Source: WLMZ01 sp037139095
GTDB taxonomy: Bacteria; Actinomycetota; Acidimicrobiia; Acidimicrobiales; Ilumatobacteraceae
DNA: 63,518 nucleotides
Direction of reading: 5' to 3'
Assembly (NCBI GenBank): GCA_037139095.1
Contig: JBAXHD010000012.1
Coordinates: forward strand, 1 to 63,518
A model generated the notes under the pieces. It made no database searches. It saw nothing but the letters and a program-made list of their open reading frames with translations, and was not told the origin of the DNA. The first letter of the stretch is position 1. Every line of letters starts with the position of its first letter. Position numbers and translations under genes: made by a program. This document shows positions 8,850 through 17,306 of the stretch, piece by piece.

Positions 8850-9337
8850 GACGCCCTTACCTTCGATGAGAACAACGCTGTCAACACAATCAGCGCACCG
8901 CCGACGTTGATGGCCATGTCGGCGACGTTGAAGATGGGGAACCACTGAAAATCTATGAAGTCGATGACCCGACCTCGGAAAAATCCTTGCTCACGGAACA
9001 GTCTGTCGCAGATATTGCCCACTGCACCGCCAACCACCAGACCGACCGCGACGGTGCTGAGGCGGCCGCCCGACTGACGCAACGACAGCAGCATCACTAC
9101 GACGACCACGAGAGCCAGCACACCGATGATGGGACCAATGCCTTGCCCAGTAGAAAAGGCCATGCCGCCATTGAACGACAGGTTCCACTGCAGGGTCCAG
9201 ATCACATGCCGAGCAGCACCGTCTGCGAGTGCCGTGACTGCCCAGTGTTTGGTGAGTTGATCGATCAGTACGACGCCTGCGGCAATCGCAATGCTGTTAC
9301 GCAGCGAGGGTCGCCGCGACACAGCAGCTTCGGTCAT
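8846..9337 (-). CDS. lspA: Lipoprotein signal peptidase (signal peptidase II)
   Basis: Membrane aspartyl protease that removes signal peptides from diacylglyceryl-modified prolipoproteins, 163 aa. Four hydrophobic segments are visible (about residues 15-33, 65-85, 95-115 and 135-155). Both catalytic Asp are present, in GAVGNICDRLF and FNVADMAINVG. The ATG at 9337 overlaps the stop of the DksA-like gene (ATGA). The lipoproteins at 1 and 46229 are plausible substrates. Confidence 0.96.
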   Translation of the reverse strand: MTEAAVSRRPSLRNSIAIAAGVVLIDQLTKHWAVTALADGAARHVIWTLQWNLSFNGGMAFSTGQGIGPIIGVLALVVVVVMLLSLRQSGGRLSTVAVGLVVGGAVGNICDRLFREQGFFRGRVIDFIDFQWFPIFNVADMAINVGGALIVLTALFSSKVRAS

Positions 9338-10335
9338 CGCCGGCCTATCCCGCCGACCTTCTCTTCGACGAGCTCGGTCGACCACGGAATAGCGTCGAGA
9401 CGCTCGCGCGGAATTGGCTTCATGGACAAGCGCGAGTAGCCATAGCTGCCCAGGCGGATGCGCTCGAGGGCGCTGTCGATTTCGGCGATGTCGTGACGAG
9501 CAATGCCCGACAGCATGTTGTCACGCTCGCGCTCGACCACCATCGTGTCGCCTTCGCCTGACTCGTCGTCGAACTGCACGTCGCCCATCTCTTCGTCGAT
9601 CAATGAGAACGCTTCGTCCTCAAGGCGCACAGCCTGACGGGTGAGCGACTCGCGCGCCTCGAGCAACGCCTTGCGCTGCGCAGTAAGGAACTTGACGTCG
9701 AAATCTTTGGTGTACTTGATGCCGTCTTTTGTCTCACCTTTTACAGGAGGCAACGTAGGAGCGGGCACTGGGGGCGCAGCCTTTTTGGCGGCTGCGGTCT
9801 TCTTCACTGGCATTGGGGTAACGGCCTTCGTGTCTGCGGGGGCAGACGGTACTGGTGGAGCAACGGGGGGTTTCTTGGCGACCGGGGCAGCTTTGGTGGC
9901 TGCAGCCTTCGCTGCGATCTTTGGAGCCGCTGCGGGAGCCGCAGCCTTCTTCGCGACCGGAGCAGCCTTCTTCGCGACAGGAGCAGCCTTCTTCGCGACC
10001 GGAGCAGCCTTCTTCGCGACCGGAGCAGCCTTCTTCGCGACAGGTGCGGCCTTCTTCGCGACAGGTGCCGCTTTCTTGACCGCAGGAGCAGGCTTCTTCG
10101 CGACAGGTGCCGCTTTCTTTGGCGCAGGCGCCGCTTTCTTGGCCACAGGAGCAACTTTCTTGGCCACGGGGGCGGCCTTCTTCGCGGCGGGCGCCGCTTT
10201 CTTTGGCGCAGGCGCCGCTTTCTTCGCTACGGGAGCAGCTTTCTTTGGCACAGGCGCCGCCTTCTTTGCGACGGGCGCTGCCTTCTTTGCAGCACTCGCT
10301 GACTTCTTCACTGGAGCGACAACCTTCTTGGCCAT
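9334..10335 (-). CDS. DksA/TraR-like protein with histone-H1-like Lys/Ala/Pro tail
   Basis: 333 aa in two parts. Residues about 8-165 are low-complexity repeats of PVAKKAA, a very basic tail like eukaryotic histone H1 and bacterial H1-like proteins. A short linker leads to residues about 205-333, which have the DksA/TraR layout: coiled coil (FLTAQRKALLEARESLTRQA), acidic DDESGEGD, then GSYGYSRLSMKPIPRERLDA. The four Cys of the zinc finger are replaced by Ser, Ser, Leu and Glu, so no zinc site remains. Start at 10335 has a strong GGGAGG. Similar repeat-bearing DksA-like genes occur between ileS and lspA in streptomycetes, from memory. The role is inferred: DNA compaction and/or RNA polymerase binding. 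Confidence 0.85.
   Translation of the reverse strand: MAKKVVAPVKKSASAAKKAAPVAKKAAPVPKKAAPVAKKAAPAPKKAAPAAKKAAPVAKKVAPVAKKAAPAPKKAAPVAKKPAPAVKKAAPVAKKAAPVAKKAAPVAKKAAPVAKKAAPVAKKAAPVAKKAAAPAAAPKIAAKAAATKAAPVAKKPPVAPPVPSAPADTKAVTPMPVKKTAAAKKAAPPVPAPTLPPVKGETKDGIKYTKDFDVKFLTAQRKALLEARESLTRQAVRLEDEAFSLIDEEMGDVQFDDESGEGDTMVVERERDNMLSGIARHDIAEIDSALERIRLGSYGYSRLSMKPIPRERLDAIPWSTELVEEKVGGIGRR
9940..10330. repeat. 21-base tandem repeats encoding PVAKKAA units
   Basis: Imperfect 21-base units (on the + strand TTCGCGACCGGAGCAGCC and variants) repeat through the N-terminal part of the DksA-like gene. Unit boundaries stay in frame. Several adjacent copies near 9955-10060 are nearly identical, which suggests recent copy-number change by slippage or recombination. 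Confidence 0.85.
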
Positions 10336-10506
10336 GAAACCTCCCGATCGACTACAACTGCCGGAGCGTAGGCCGTACACGACCCATCGCCAACGACCTT
10401 TGTCACTTTGGTGGAAAGTATGCTTGCAGAACTGCGAGCACTTCTGAGGCATACGTGCCGATCTCAGTACCCGCTCGCGCTGCGACACCCAGCCCGAAAG
10501 TCCTCG

Positions 10507-13500
10507 CTACACCCTTGTCACACGAACCAAGGCTGGTTCGCCATCGAGTTCACCAGCGAGTTCTTGCGAGGCTGCATCGGCACCCCAGGTGAGCGAGACA
10601 GAGAGTGTCTCGGCACACATGAACGCAACGTGGGGCTCAAGCGCTTCGATGATTCGCTGCGATGTCCACACGCTGAGCTCGATGCGATCGCTCACCTCGA
10701 GGCCGGCGTCGCGGCGCGCTTGCTGCACCAAACGCACAAGGTCGCGCGCCGTGCCCTCGGCCACAAGCTCGGCGGTGAGCTCGCAGTCGAGCACCACAAC
10801 TCCCCTGCCACCCGCCAACACAGTGCTCGCGCCGCCTTCGGTGGCAACAAGTTTCAGCGAGAACTCGCCCGGCTCGAGCACGAATCCAGCGGCCACGATG
10901 TTGTCGCCATCGTGATGCCAGTCGCCGGTCTTCACGGCCTTGATCACCTGCTGAGTCTGGCCACCAAGCCGTGGGCCAAGCGCAGCAGGAACAACCTGCA
11001 ACACACTGGTGGCTACTGATGCGACATCGGTGGCCAACACAACCTGCTTCACGTTGACCTCATCGGCGATGAGCTCAATGAAGTCGGCAAAATCGGCGCT
11101 GGTTGGGTCGGCAATGGTGAGTGTGGCCAATGGCTGACGAACACGACGACCATGCGCCTTACGAACGCTGAGCGTTGCCGAGCACACATCGCGCACGCGA
11201 TCCATGACATCTACAAGCGCTGGGTCAGATGGCAACAACGACGCGTCGGGCCAATCCTGCAAATGCACGCTGCGTTCGCCGGTGAGACCTTGGAAGATCG
11301 CTTCGCTGGTCAGCGGAAGCAACGGCGCAACAACGGTGCAGACCACGCTGAGCACCGTATGCAGTGTGTTGATCGCCTCCTGATCGCCAGCCCAGAAACG
11401 ATCGCGGCTACGGCGGATGTACCAGTTGGTGAGCGCATCGAGGAACGTACGCACATCGCTGCAGGCGAGATACAGGTCGTATGAATCCATGTCGGCGGTA
11501 ACAGAGTCGACCAAGGCACGGGTCTTGGCCAACACATACCGATCGATCACGTTGGTAGACGACGTATCGAACACACCGGTCTTGTTCTCGGCGTTGGCGT
11601 ACAGCGTGAGGAAGTACCAACTGTTCCACAGCGGCAAGATCACCTGTCGAATGGATTCGCGGATGCCGCTCTCGGATACCGGCGAGTCGCCGCCGCGCAG
11701 CACTGCTGCCGACAACAGTGACCAACGCATCGCGTCGGCGCCGTATGTCTCGAACACATTCCACGGATCGGGATAGTTGCGCAAGCTCTTCGACATCTTT
11801 TGGCCGTCGTCGCCGAGCAAGATGCCGTGGCTCACACAGTTCTTGAACGCCGGCCGATCGAACAACGCCGTTGCCAACACGTGCAATGTGTAGAACCAAC
11901 CGCGGGTCTGGTTGATGTATTCGACAATGAAGTCGCCCGGGTAGTGCGACTCGAACCACTCACGATTCTCGAACGGATAGTGCACCTGTGCGAACGGCAT
12001 TGAGCCGCTTTCGAACCAACAGTCGAGCACCTCGGGCACGCGGCGCATCATCGAACGACCCGTTGGATCGTCGGGGTTTGGTCGCACCAAATTGTCGACA
12101 GCGGGACGATGCAGGTCGGTGACCTCTACGCCAAAGTCACGCTGCATTTCGGCCAAGCTGCCGTACACATCCATGCGCGGGTACTCGGGGTCGTCGCTCT
12201 TCCACACCGGAATCGGCGAGCCCCAAAAACGGTTGCGGCTGATGCTCCAGTCGCGAGCGTTCGCTAACCATTTGCCGAATGAGCCATCTTTGATGTGACT
12301 TGGCACCCAATGGATCTGCTGGTTCAGCTCGACCATGCGGTCTTTGATCGCGGTGACCTCAACAAACCACGACGAGATCGCGCGGTAGACCAACGGCTGC
12401 GCGCAGCGCCAGCAGTGGGGATAGCTGTGGTCGTAGCTCTCGTGACGCAACACGATGCCACGAGCCTTGAGTTCGCGGATGACCAACGGGTTGGCATCGA
12501 AGACATGCTCACCGACCCATGGGGCCACCTCGGCGGTGTATCGGCCGTGTTCGTCCATCGGGCACAGCGTGGGGATGCCTGCGGCATTACATGCGATCTG
12601 GTCGTCCTCGCCAAATCCGGGGGCCATGTGCACCACGCCGGTGCCGTCTTCGGTGCTGACGAAGTCGGCAGACAACACCTGAAACGCATTCGGCGTGTCG
12701 GCGAAGAAGTCGAACAACGGGGTGTAGCGACGACCAACGAGATCGGTGCCCGTCAACGTTCCAACACGTGTGGCTTCGCCGATCTCACGTTCGTAAGCAT
12801 CGAGGCGCGATTCGGCCAGCACGTAACGGCGGCCATCAGGATGCTGCATTACTGCATATTCGATGTCGGGCCCAACCGCCAACGCAAGGTTGGCGGGCAG
12901 CGTCCACGGCGTAGTGGTCCATGCCAACAAGTGCTCGCCGGTCTCGAGTTCGAACGCGACTGTCAGCGCAGGGTCCTGACGATCGCGGTACACGTCGTCC
13001 ATGCGCGTCTCGGTGTTGCTCAGCGGGGTCTCGCAACGCCAGCAATACGCGAGCACTCGGAAACCTTCGTACACCAGACCCTTGTCGTGAAGCGTGCGGA
13101 ACGCCCACATCACACTTTCCATATACGGCAGGTCGAGGGTCTTGTAGTCGTTTGCAAAATCGACCCAGCGAGCCTGACGACCTACGTAGCGCTCCCACTC
13201 GCTGGTGTAGCGCAACACGCTGGTGCGACAGACCTCGTTGAACTTGTCGATGCCGAACTCGGCGATCTCGGGGTGGCCGCTGATGCCAAGTTCTTTTTCG
13301 GCCTCCACTTCGGCAGGCAGACCGTGACAGTCCCATCCGAAGCGACGCTCAACGCGGTGACCGCGCATCGTTTGATAACGCGGCACGGCATCTTTGACAT
13401 ACCCCGTGAGCAGGTGCCCATAGTGCGGAAGTCCGTTGGCGAATGGAGGGCCGTCGTAGAAAACGAACTCGTTATCGGTGAGGCCCGGCGAGGTTCCGGC

Positions 13501-13611
13501 CGGGCGCTGCTCGATGCTTGCCTCAAAGGTGCGGTCGGCTGCCCAGAAGGCCTGGATGCCCTCTTCGAGCAGCGGCAGATTGGGTTGCGATTCAACGGTG
13601 GGGTATGTCAC
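10507..13611 (-). CDS. ileS: Isoleucyl-tRNA synthetase
   Basis: Class Ia aminoacyl-tRNA synthetase, 1034 aa. The HIGH-type motif is HYGH in FANGLPHYGHLLTGYVKD, and the KMSKS loop is GDDGQKMSKSLRNYPDP. The CP1 editing domain lies between them, and an anticodon-binding domain follows. Length and local sequences (FGWDCHGLPAEVEAEKELG) fit the eukaryote-like IleRS2 group found in mycobacteria, which is known to include mupirocin-tolerant enzymes. Start is GTG at 13611 with AGGAG 6 bases upstream. A T-box leader precedes it. Downstream, a 171-base gap separates it from the DksA-like gene. Confidence 0.97.
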   Translation of the reverse strand: MTYPTVESQPNLPLLEEGIQAFWAADRTFEASIEQRPAGTSPGLTDNEFVFYDGPPFANGLPHYGHLLTGYVKDAVPRYQTMRGHRVERRFGWDCHGLPAEVEAEKELGISGHPEIAEFGIDKFNEVCRTSVLRYTSEWERYVGRQARWVDFANDYKTLDLPYMESVMWAFRTLHDKGLVYEGFRVLAYCWRCETPLSNTETRMDDVYRDRQDPALTVAFELETGEHLLAWTTTPWTLPANLALAVGPDIEYAVMQHPDGRRYVLAESRLDAYEREIGEATRVGTLTGTDLVGRRYTPLFDFFADTPNAFQVLSADFVSTEDGTGVVHMAPGFGEDDQIACNAAGIPTLCPMDEHGRYTAEVAPWVGEHVFDANPLVIRELKARGIVLRHESYDHSYPHCWRCAQPLVYRAISSWFVEVTAIKDRMVELNQQIHWVPSHIKDGSFGKWLANARDWSISRNRFWGSPIPVWKSDDPEYPRMDVYGSLAEMQRDFGVEVTDLHRPAVDNLVRPNPDDPTGRSMMRRVPEVLDCWFESGSMPFAQVHYPFENREWFESHYPGDFIVEYINQTRGWFYTLHVLATALFDRPAFKNCVSHGILLGDDGQKMSKSLRNYPDPWNVFETYGADAMRWSLLSAAVLRGGDSPVSESGIRESIRQVILPLWNSWYFLTLYANAENKTGVFDTSSTNVIDRYVLAKTRALVDSVTADMDSYDLYLACSDVRTFLDALTNWYIRRSRDRFWAGDQEAINTLHTVLSVVCTVVAPLLPLTSEAIFQGLTGERSVHLQDWPDASLLPSDPALVDVMDRVRDVCSATLSVRKAHGRRVRQPLATLTIADPTSADFADFIELIADEVNVKQVVLATDVASVATSVLQVVPAALGPRLGGQTQQVIKAVKTGDWHHDGDNIVAAGFVLEPGEFSLKLVATEGGASTVLAGGRGVVVLDCELTAELVAEGTARDLVRLVQQARRDAGLEVSDRIELSVWTSQRIIEALEPHVAFMCAETLSVSLTWGADAASQELAGELDGEPALVRVTRV

Positions 13612-13810
13612 GGCTTCTCCTGTTGACGACGATCTTCGTGTCGATCAGGGACGAGCCGACGCCCGCGGTGCCACCCTGCTTACTGTTGGCCTCAGCCGAC
13701 AGCCGCTCTTTTGCGCCAGCAATAACGGGCTGGTCCCGTTCGGTTCTAGTGACACACCACGGGGTGTGCGTTCTTCCGAAGGCTCAGAGGTGATGGCCTC
13801 GTCAACGCCG
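13612..13810 (-). promoter_or_regulatory. T-box riboswitch leader of ileS
   Basis: The conserved T-box sequence GGGTGGCACCGCGGGC lies at 13677-13661 on the minus strand; its UGGN bulge pairs with the uncharged tRNA 3' end. Upstream, on the minus strand, a short hairpin GAGG-CCATCA-CCTC (13800-13787) carries ATC, an isoleucine codon, in the loop and is a good specifier candidate. Two further hairpins follow, around ACACC/GGTGT and AACGGG/CCCGTT. Actinobacterial ileS T-boxes are usually translational, with an ultrashort stem I. No terminator T-run is seen before the AGGAG at the ileS start, consistent with that type. Confidence 0.88.
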
Positions 13811-13878
13811 GTCGTTGCAGACTACCGCCGGGCGACTGCAGTTGTGGGCAATAGATGCTGCATCAGCAGCACACCTCA

Positions 13879-14748
13879 TCAGCCAGCGCGGTTGCTGCTG
13901 TCGGGCAGTTCGTCGGCCGGCGCAAAGCGAATCCGCGGGATGGGCTGGGTGACGTCGAAGAGATCTTCGGCGTCGTCGGGCACCATGGGCAGGGGCGCAT
14001 GCTCGTCGCCAGCAGCAAGTGCTGCGTGCTCGGGAGGAACGGAACCCCAGGCGGGCGTGCCATCGAGTTCGGCCGTGTCATCGCCGCTGTTGCCGTCGGC
14101 GTCAACGAGGTCTGAGTTGTGCTCTGACACTGCTGAGATCAGTGGCCGGCGCAGATCGGCCAAGCCGCCGGGAACCCGCGATACGAGATCGTTGAGTGCA
14201 CTGGCAACATCTCGCAAACGCTCGCGTTGGGTGACGATGTGCTGCTCGAGGTGTTCGACATCGCTGAGCAAGAAGTCTCGGCGAGCGAGCATCGACGCGA
14301 CTTCGTCTTCGACTCGCTTGAGTTCACCTTCAGCGGCTCGACGCGCATCGTTCTTGGCTTCGTCGAGCATGCGATTGAGCGCACCCTGACCGCTGTCGAT
14401 GAGGATCTGCGCTTCGGCCTTGGCCCGGCCGGTGATTTGCGCCGCTTCGAGCTCGGCTTCGCGAATCGTTGTGTCGGCCGTGCGCTGTGCCAGCAGCATG
14501 GCCCGACTAATGCTGTCGGCAGCTTCATCGTGGGTAGGTCCGGTTGATGCCACAGCGGGCTGGGCTGCGATTTCTTGCAGACGAGCGGTGGCAGCGCGGG
14601 CGCGCGCCTCCATTGCGGCTGCATGCTTTTGCATTGCCTCGAATGACACCGCAAGTTGGGCCAGATAGGTACGAACCTCTTCGGGGTCGCAACCCTTCTT
14701 GACGATCCTGAACGTGGTGCCGGAAACGGACTCGGGGCTTAGTTCCAT
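13879..14748 (-). CDS. divIVA: DivIVA domain protein
   Basis: Membrane-curvature-sensing scaffold (Wag31/DivIVA type), 289 aa, that places wall synthesis at poles or septum. The N-terminal domain is a variant DivIVA motif (SGTTFRIVKKGCDPEEVRTYLAQLA) instead of the usual F..RG/YD..EVD form. A long coiled coil spans about residues 35-215, followed by an acidic unstructured C-terminus. Third-gene position after sepF is typical. Start at 14748 is fixed by a -10 TAACAT exactly 6 bases upstream, so it probably has its own leaderless transcript besides read-through from sepF. Confidence 0.85.
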   Translation of the reverse strand: MELSPESVSGTTFRIVKKGCDPEEVRTYLAQLAVSFEAMQKHAAAMEARARAATARLQEIAAQPAVASTGPTHDEAADSISRAMLLAQRTADTTIREAELEAAQITGRAKAEAQILIDSGQGALNRMLDEAKNDARRAAEGELKRVEDEVASMLARRDFLLSDVEHLEQHIVTQRERLRDVASALNDLVSRVPGGLADLRRPLISAVSEHNSDLVDADGNSGDDTAELDGTPAWGSVPPEHAALAAGDEHAPLPMVPDDAEDLFDVTQPIPRIRFAPADELPDSSNRAG

Positions 14749-14754
14749 GAGCGA

Positions 14755-14760
14755 ATGTTA
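14755..14760 (-). promoter_or_regulatory. -10 element for leaderless divIVA mRNA
   Basis: On the minus strand TAACAT, then 6 bases, then ATG at 14748. The 44-base gap after sepF leaves room for a promoter, but no good -35 is visible. Confidence 0.5.
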
Positions 14761-14792
14761 CGTTGCGCGGAGTGGCTGAGCGAGCACATCTG

Positions 14793-15359
14793 CTAGTCGT
14801 CGTATCCGGGGTTCGAACGCGACATCGGCTTCAGCAGGTACACGCCGCTGGCGACCTTCTCCATACTGCCGTTGAGGCCGTAACACAGACCACTAGCGAA
14901 GTCGATGAGTCGGCGAGAAACCTCGCGCTCGGTGCCCTCGAGGTTCATGATGACCGGAAGCCCGTCCTTGAAACGATCGGCGATTTCTTGGGCCTGATCG
15001 AAGCGACGTGGCTTCACGGTTGACGGCTCGCCCGCTCCGGCAGCAATGGTGCGCACGTTCGGAGTTGCCTGACGAGGGTTCGTAGGGCGAGGGTGCACGC
15101 CGGAATCGTCGGATGGCTGCTGAGGACGACGAGGCGCCGCTGACTCAGGGGTGTGTAGCGGAAAGCTCTGACGAGCCGCCGGTGCGCGCACGCCTTCGTC
15201 TTCGACGTCGCTGTAACCACCCCGTGCTGATCGGCCCATCGGCTCTGGCTCGCGCTGGGCGCGTACTGGCCGTGCGGTCTCCATCGACTGGTCGTAGTCG
15301 TCGTACGCATCATCGGGGCCTAGGCCAAGGAAATCCATTGCCCGCTTCATGATTGACAT
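14793..15359 (-). CDS. sepF: Cell division protein SepF
   Basis: Membrane anchor for FtsZ, which substitutes for FtsA in actinobacteria, 188 aa. The N-terminus MSIMKRAMDFLGLG is the amphipathic membrane-binding helix. A disordered acidic/Pro linker spans about 18-105. The SepF core follows (RRFDQAQEIADRFKDGLPVI, then NLEGTEREVSRRLIDFASGL). Start at 15359 has a near-perfect AGGAGG about 9 bases upstream. No ftsA is present in the cluster, so SepF is the expected FtsZ tether. Confidence 0.95.
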   Translation of the reverse strand: MSIMKRAMDFLGLGPDDAYDDYDQSMETARPVRAQREPEPMGRSARGGYSDVEDEGVRAPAARQSFPLHTPESAAPRRPQQPSDDSGVHPRPTNPRQATPNVRTIAAGAGEPSTVKPRRFDQAQEIADRFKDGLPVIMNLEGTEREVSRRLIDFASGLCYGLNGSMEKVASGVYLLKPMSRSNPGYDD

Positions 15360-15387
15360 TCGCTAATCCTCCTTCGCTGAGGTTATC

Positions 15388-16080
15388 TCATTCGGGTATG
15401 CGCGATCGTGGACGCTCGCCGAACAGAGCGCTTCCGATTCGGATATGGGTGGCGCCACAGGCCAGGGCGATCTCGAGATCGTTACTCATCCCCATCGATC
15501 GGCCAGCGAGCCCGAGGTCATCGGACATCTGAGCAAGCAAGGTGAACGCCTTTACCGTCAGGGCTTCGTCGCCCGAGGTGGGACCAACAGTCATCAACCC
15601 ATGCACGCCGAGGCCGAGGGATCGGCAGTGACCCACAAGCGACTCAACGACCTCTGGGCTGCATCCACCCTTGGCTGATTCGGCAGTGGTGTTGACCTGA
15701 ACGAACACCGTGGCGCCAGGGGCTCGTCGCGCAATTTCGTCGGCCAGCGACAAACGATCGACACTTTGCCAGACATCGACGAGGTGGGCGATGGCCTTCA
15801 CCTTGTTGGTTTGCAGTTGCCCAATGAAGTGCACCTGAGGGCCAACCGTGTGGTCGGGCATCAGCGCAAACTTGTCGCGCAACTCTTGTGCATAGTTCTC
15901 ACCGATTGATGTGCAACCTGCGGCCACGGCAGCGAGAACGGCATCGACGCCGAACCCTTTGGTGACAGCGATGAGTTCGACAGCACGCTCACCGGCGGCG
16001 CGCCGAATGCGATCGCGTACTGATTGCACTGCATGGGCTACTGCATCAGGATCGACCGTGCTCACGCGGACGTCCGACAC
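15388..16080 (-). CDS. PLP homeostasis protein (YggS/PROSC family)
   Basis: Pyridoxal-phosphate-binding protein, 230 aa, involved in vitamin B6 homeostasis rather than catalysis. It has the alanine-racemase-like barrel with the PLP lysine in ELIAVTKGFGVDAV, GENYAQELRDK, HFIGQLQTNKVK and the C-terminal SMGMSNDLEIAL / RIGSALFGER. GTG start at 16080, only 7 bases after ftsZ. Location between ftsZ and sepF is conserved in Gram-positives. The multicopper-oxidase-like YlmD/YfiH gene often found next to it is absent. Confidence 0.93.
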   Translation of the reverse strand: MSDVRVSTVDPDAVAHAVQSVRDRIRRAAGERAVELIAVTKGFGVDAVLAAVAAGCTSIGENYAQELRDKFALMPDHTVGPQVHFIGQLQTNKVKAIAHLVDVWQSVDRLSLADEIARRAPGATVFVQVNTTAESAKGGCSPEVVESLVGHCRSLGLGVHGLMTVGPTSGDEALTVKAFTLLAQMSDDLGLAGRSMGMSNDLEIALACGATHIRIGSALFGERPRSRIPE

Positions 16081-16087
16081 ATAGGGA

Positions 16088-17182
16088 CTACTTCAAGAAC
16101 GAAGGTACGTCGAAGTCGTCATCGTCGTCGCCGAGCGGATCGGACGCGGCGGGAGCAAACAGGTCCTTGATGGTGGACACCGGCTTGGCGCTATCGACCG
16201 ACTTCAGGTTGCCGCGAGCCGCCGATGGCGTATCCCAGCGATCGAAGCCGGCGGCGATGACGGTGACCTTGATCTCGTCGCCCATTTCGTCGTCGATGAC
16301 CGTACCGAAGATGATGTTGGCGTCTTGATGAGCGACACCGTGAATGATCTCGGCGGCTTCGTTCATCTCGAACAGGCCCATGCTCGATGGACCAGTGATG
16401 TTGAGCAAGATGCCACGGGCACCATCGATGGCGGCTTCGAGCAGTGGGCTACTGATAGCGGCCTTCGCTGCGGTGACGGCGCGGTTCTCGCCGCTGGCCT
16501 GACCAATGCCCATCAGCGCAGAGCCGGCATTGGCCAAGATCATCCGCACGTCGGCAAAGTCGGTGTTGATCAAGCCTGGCGTGGTGATGAGGTTGGTGAT
16601 GCCTGAGACACCTTGCAAGAGCACTTCGTCGGCCATCTTGAACGCGTTGAGAACGCTGGTCTTTTCGTTGGCCACGGTGAGCAAGCGATCGTTCGGGATC
16701 ACGATGAGCGTGTCGACTTTTTCTTTGAGCTTCTGTACACCGGCATCTGCTTGCACCGACCGCCGACGACCCTCGAACGCGAACGGACGGGTGACTACGC
16801 CAATGGTGAGAGCGCCCATGCGCTTCGCGATCTCGGCGATGATCGGTGCCGCACCGGTGCCGGTGCCACCACCTTCGCCAGCAGTAATGAACACCATGTC
16901 GGCGCCCTTGATCATCTCTTCGATCTCGTCGCTATGCGACTCGCCTGCGGCGCGACCCACTTCGGGATCGCTGCCTGCACCAAGACCGCGAGTGAGTTCG
17001 CGGCCGATGTCGAGCTTGACATCGGCGTCGCTCATCAACAGTGCCTGCGCATCTGTGTTGACAGCAATGAACTCAACGCCTTTGAGGCCAGCATCGATCA
17101 TGCGGTTGACGGCGTTCACGCCACCTCCGCCCACACCGATGACCTTGATCATTGCGAGATAATTTTGCGGCGCGCCTGCCAT
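16088..17182 (-). CDS. ftsZ: Cell division protein FtsZ
   Basis: Tubulin-like GTPase that forms the Z ring, 364 aa. Visible: IKVIGVGGGGVNAVNRMID, the tubulin signature GEGGGTGTGAAP, and the T7 loop region NTDFADVRMIL. After a short linker (about residues 318-352) the protein ends in DDDDFDVPSFLK, the conserved tail that binds SepF and other partners. Start at 17182 is preferred to the frame extension at 17218 because GGAGG lies 7 bases before it. About 124 bases separate it from ftsQ, so an ftsZ promoter is likely there. Confidence 0.98.
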   Translation of the reverse strand: MAGAPQNYLAMIKVIGVGGGGVNAVNRMIDAGLKGVEFIAVNTDAQALLMSDADVKLDIGRELTRGLGAGSDPEVGRAAGESHSDEIEEMIKGADMVFITAGEGGGTGTGAAPIIAEIAKRMGALTIGVVTRPFAFEGRRRSVQADAGVQKLKEKVDTLIVIPNDRLLTVANEKTSVLNAFKMADEVLLQGVSGITNLITTPGLINTDFADVRMILANAGSALMGIGQASGENRAVTAAKAAISSPLLEAAIDGARGILLNITGPSSMGLFEMNEAAEIIHGVAHQDANIIFGTVIDDEMGDEIKVTVIAAGFDRWDTPSAARGNLKSVDSAKPVSTIKDLFAPAASDPLGDDDDDFDVPSFLK

Positions 17183-17306
17183 CAGGGAACCTCCGACATC
17201 TGTTCGAACGATTGACATACCAGGGGAAGCCCTGCTACGGAATTTAACTTGTGCAATCCTGCCACGTTCGCATCGGCAAAACGGGGAGGGTATTGGTGAA
17301 TGTCGC

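Noticed and set aside
9641..10447. Ala/Phe/Gly-rich frame opposite the DksA-like gene
   Set aside because: It is the antisense reading of the Lys/Ala/Pro repeats, with monotonous GAAFFATGA units. The sense strand has a good Shine-Dalgarno and a conserved C-terminal domain.
10336..10506. Gap between ileS and the DksA-like gene as a possible small gene or RNA
   Set aside because: No convincing frame or stem-loop; at most a promoter for the DksA-like gene (TACTTT near 10418 on the minus strand).
12295..13626. 443-codon open frame antisense to ileS
   Set aside because: Same codon-bias effect; it also covers the ileS start and lacks any family motif.
17199..17212. SOS (LexA) box near ftsZ (TGTTCGAACGA)
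   Set aside because: Only one half fits TCGAAC-N4-GTTCGA; the palindromic core TTCGAA is too short and the spacing is wrong.
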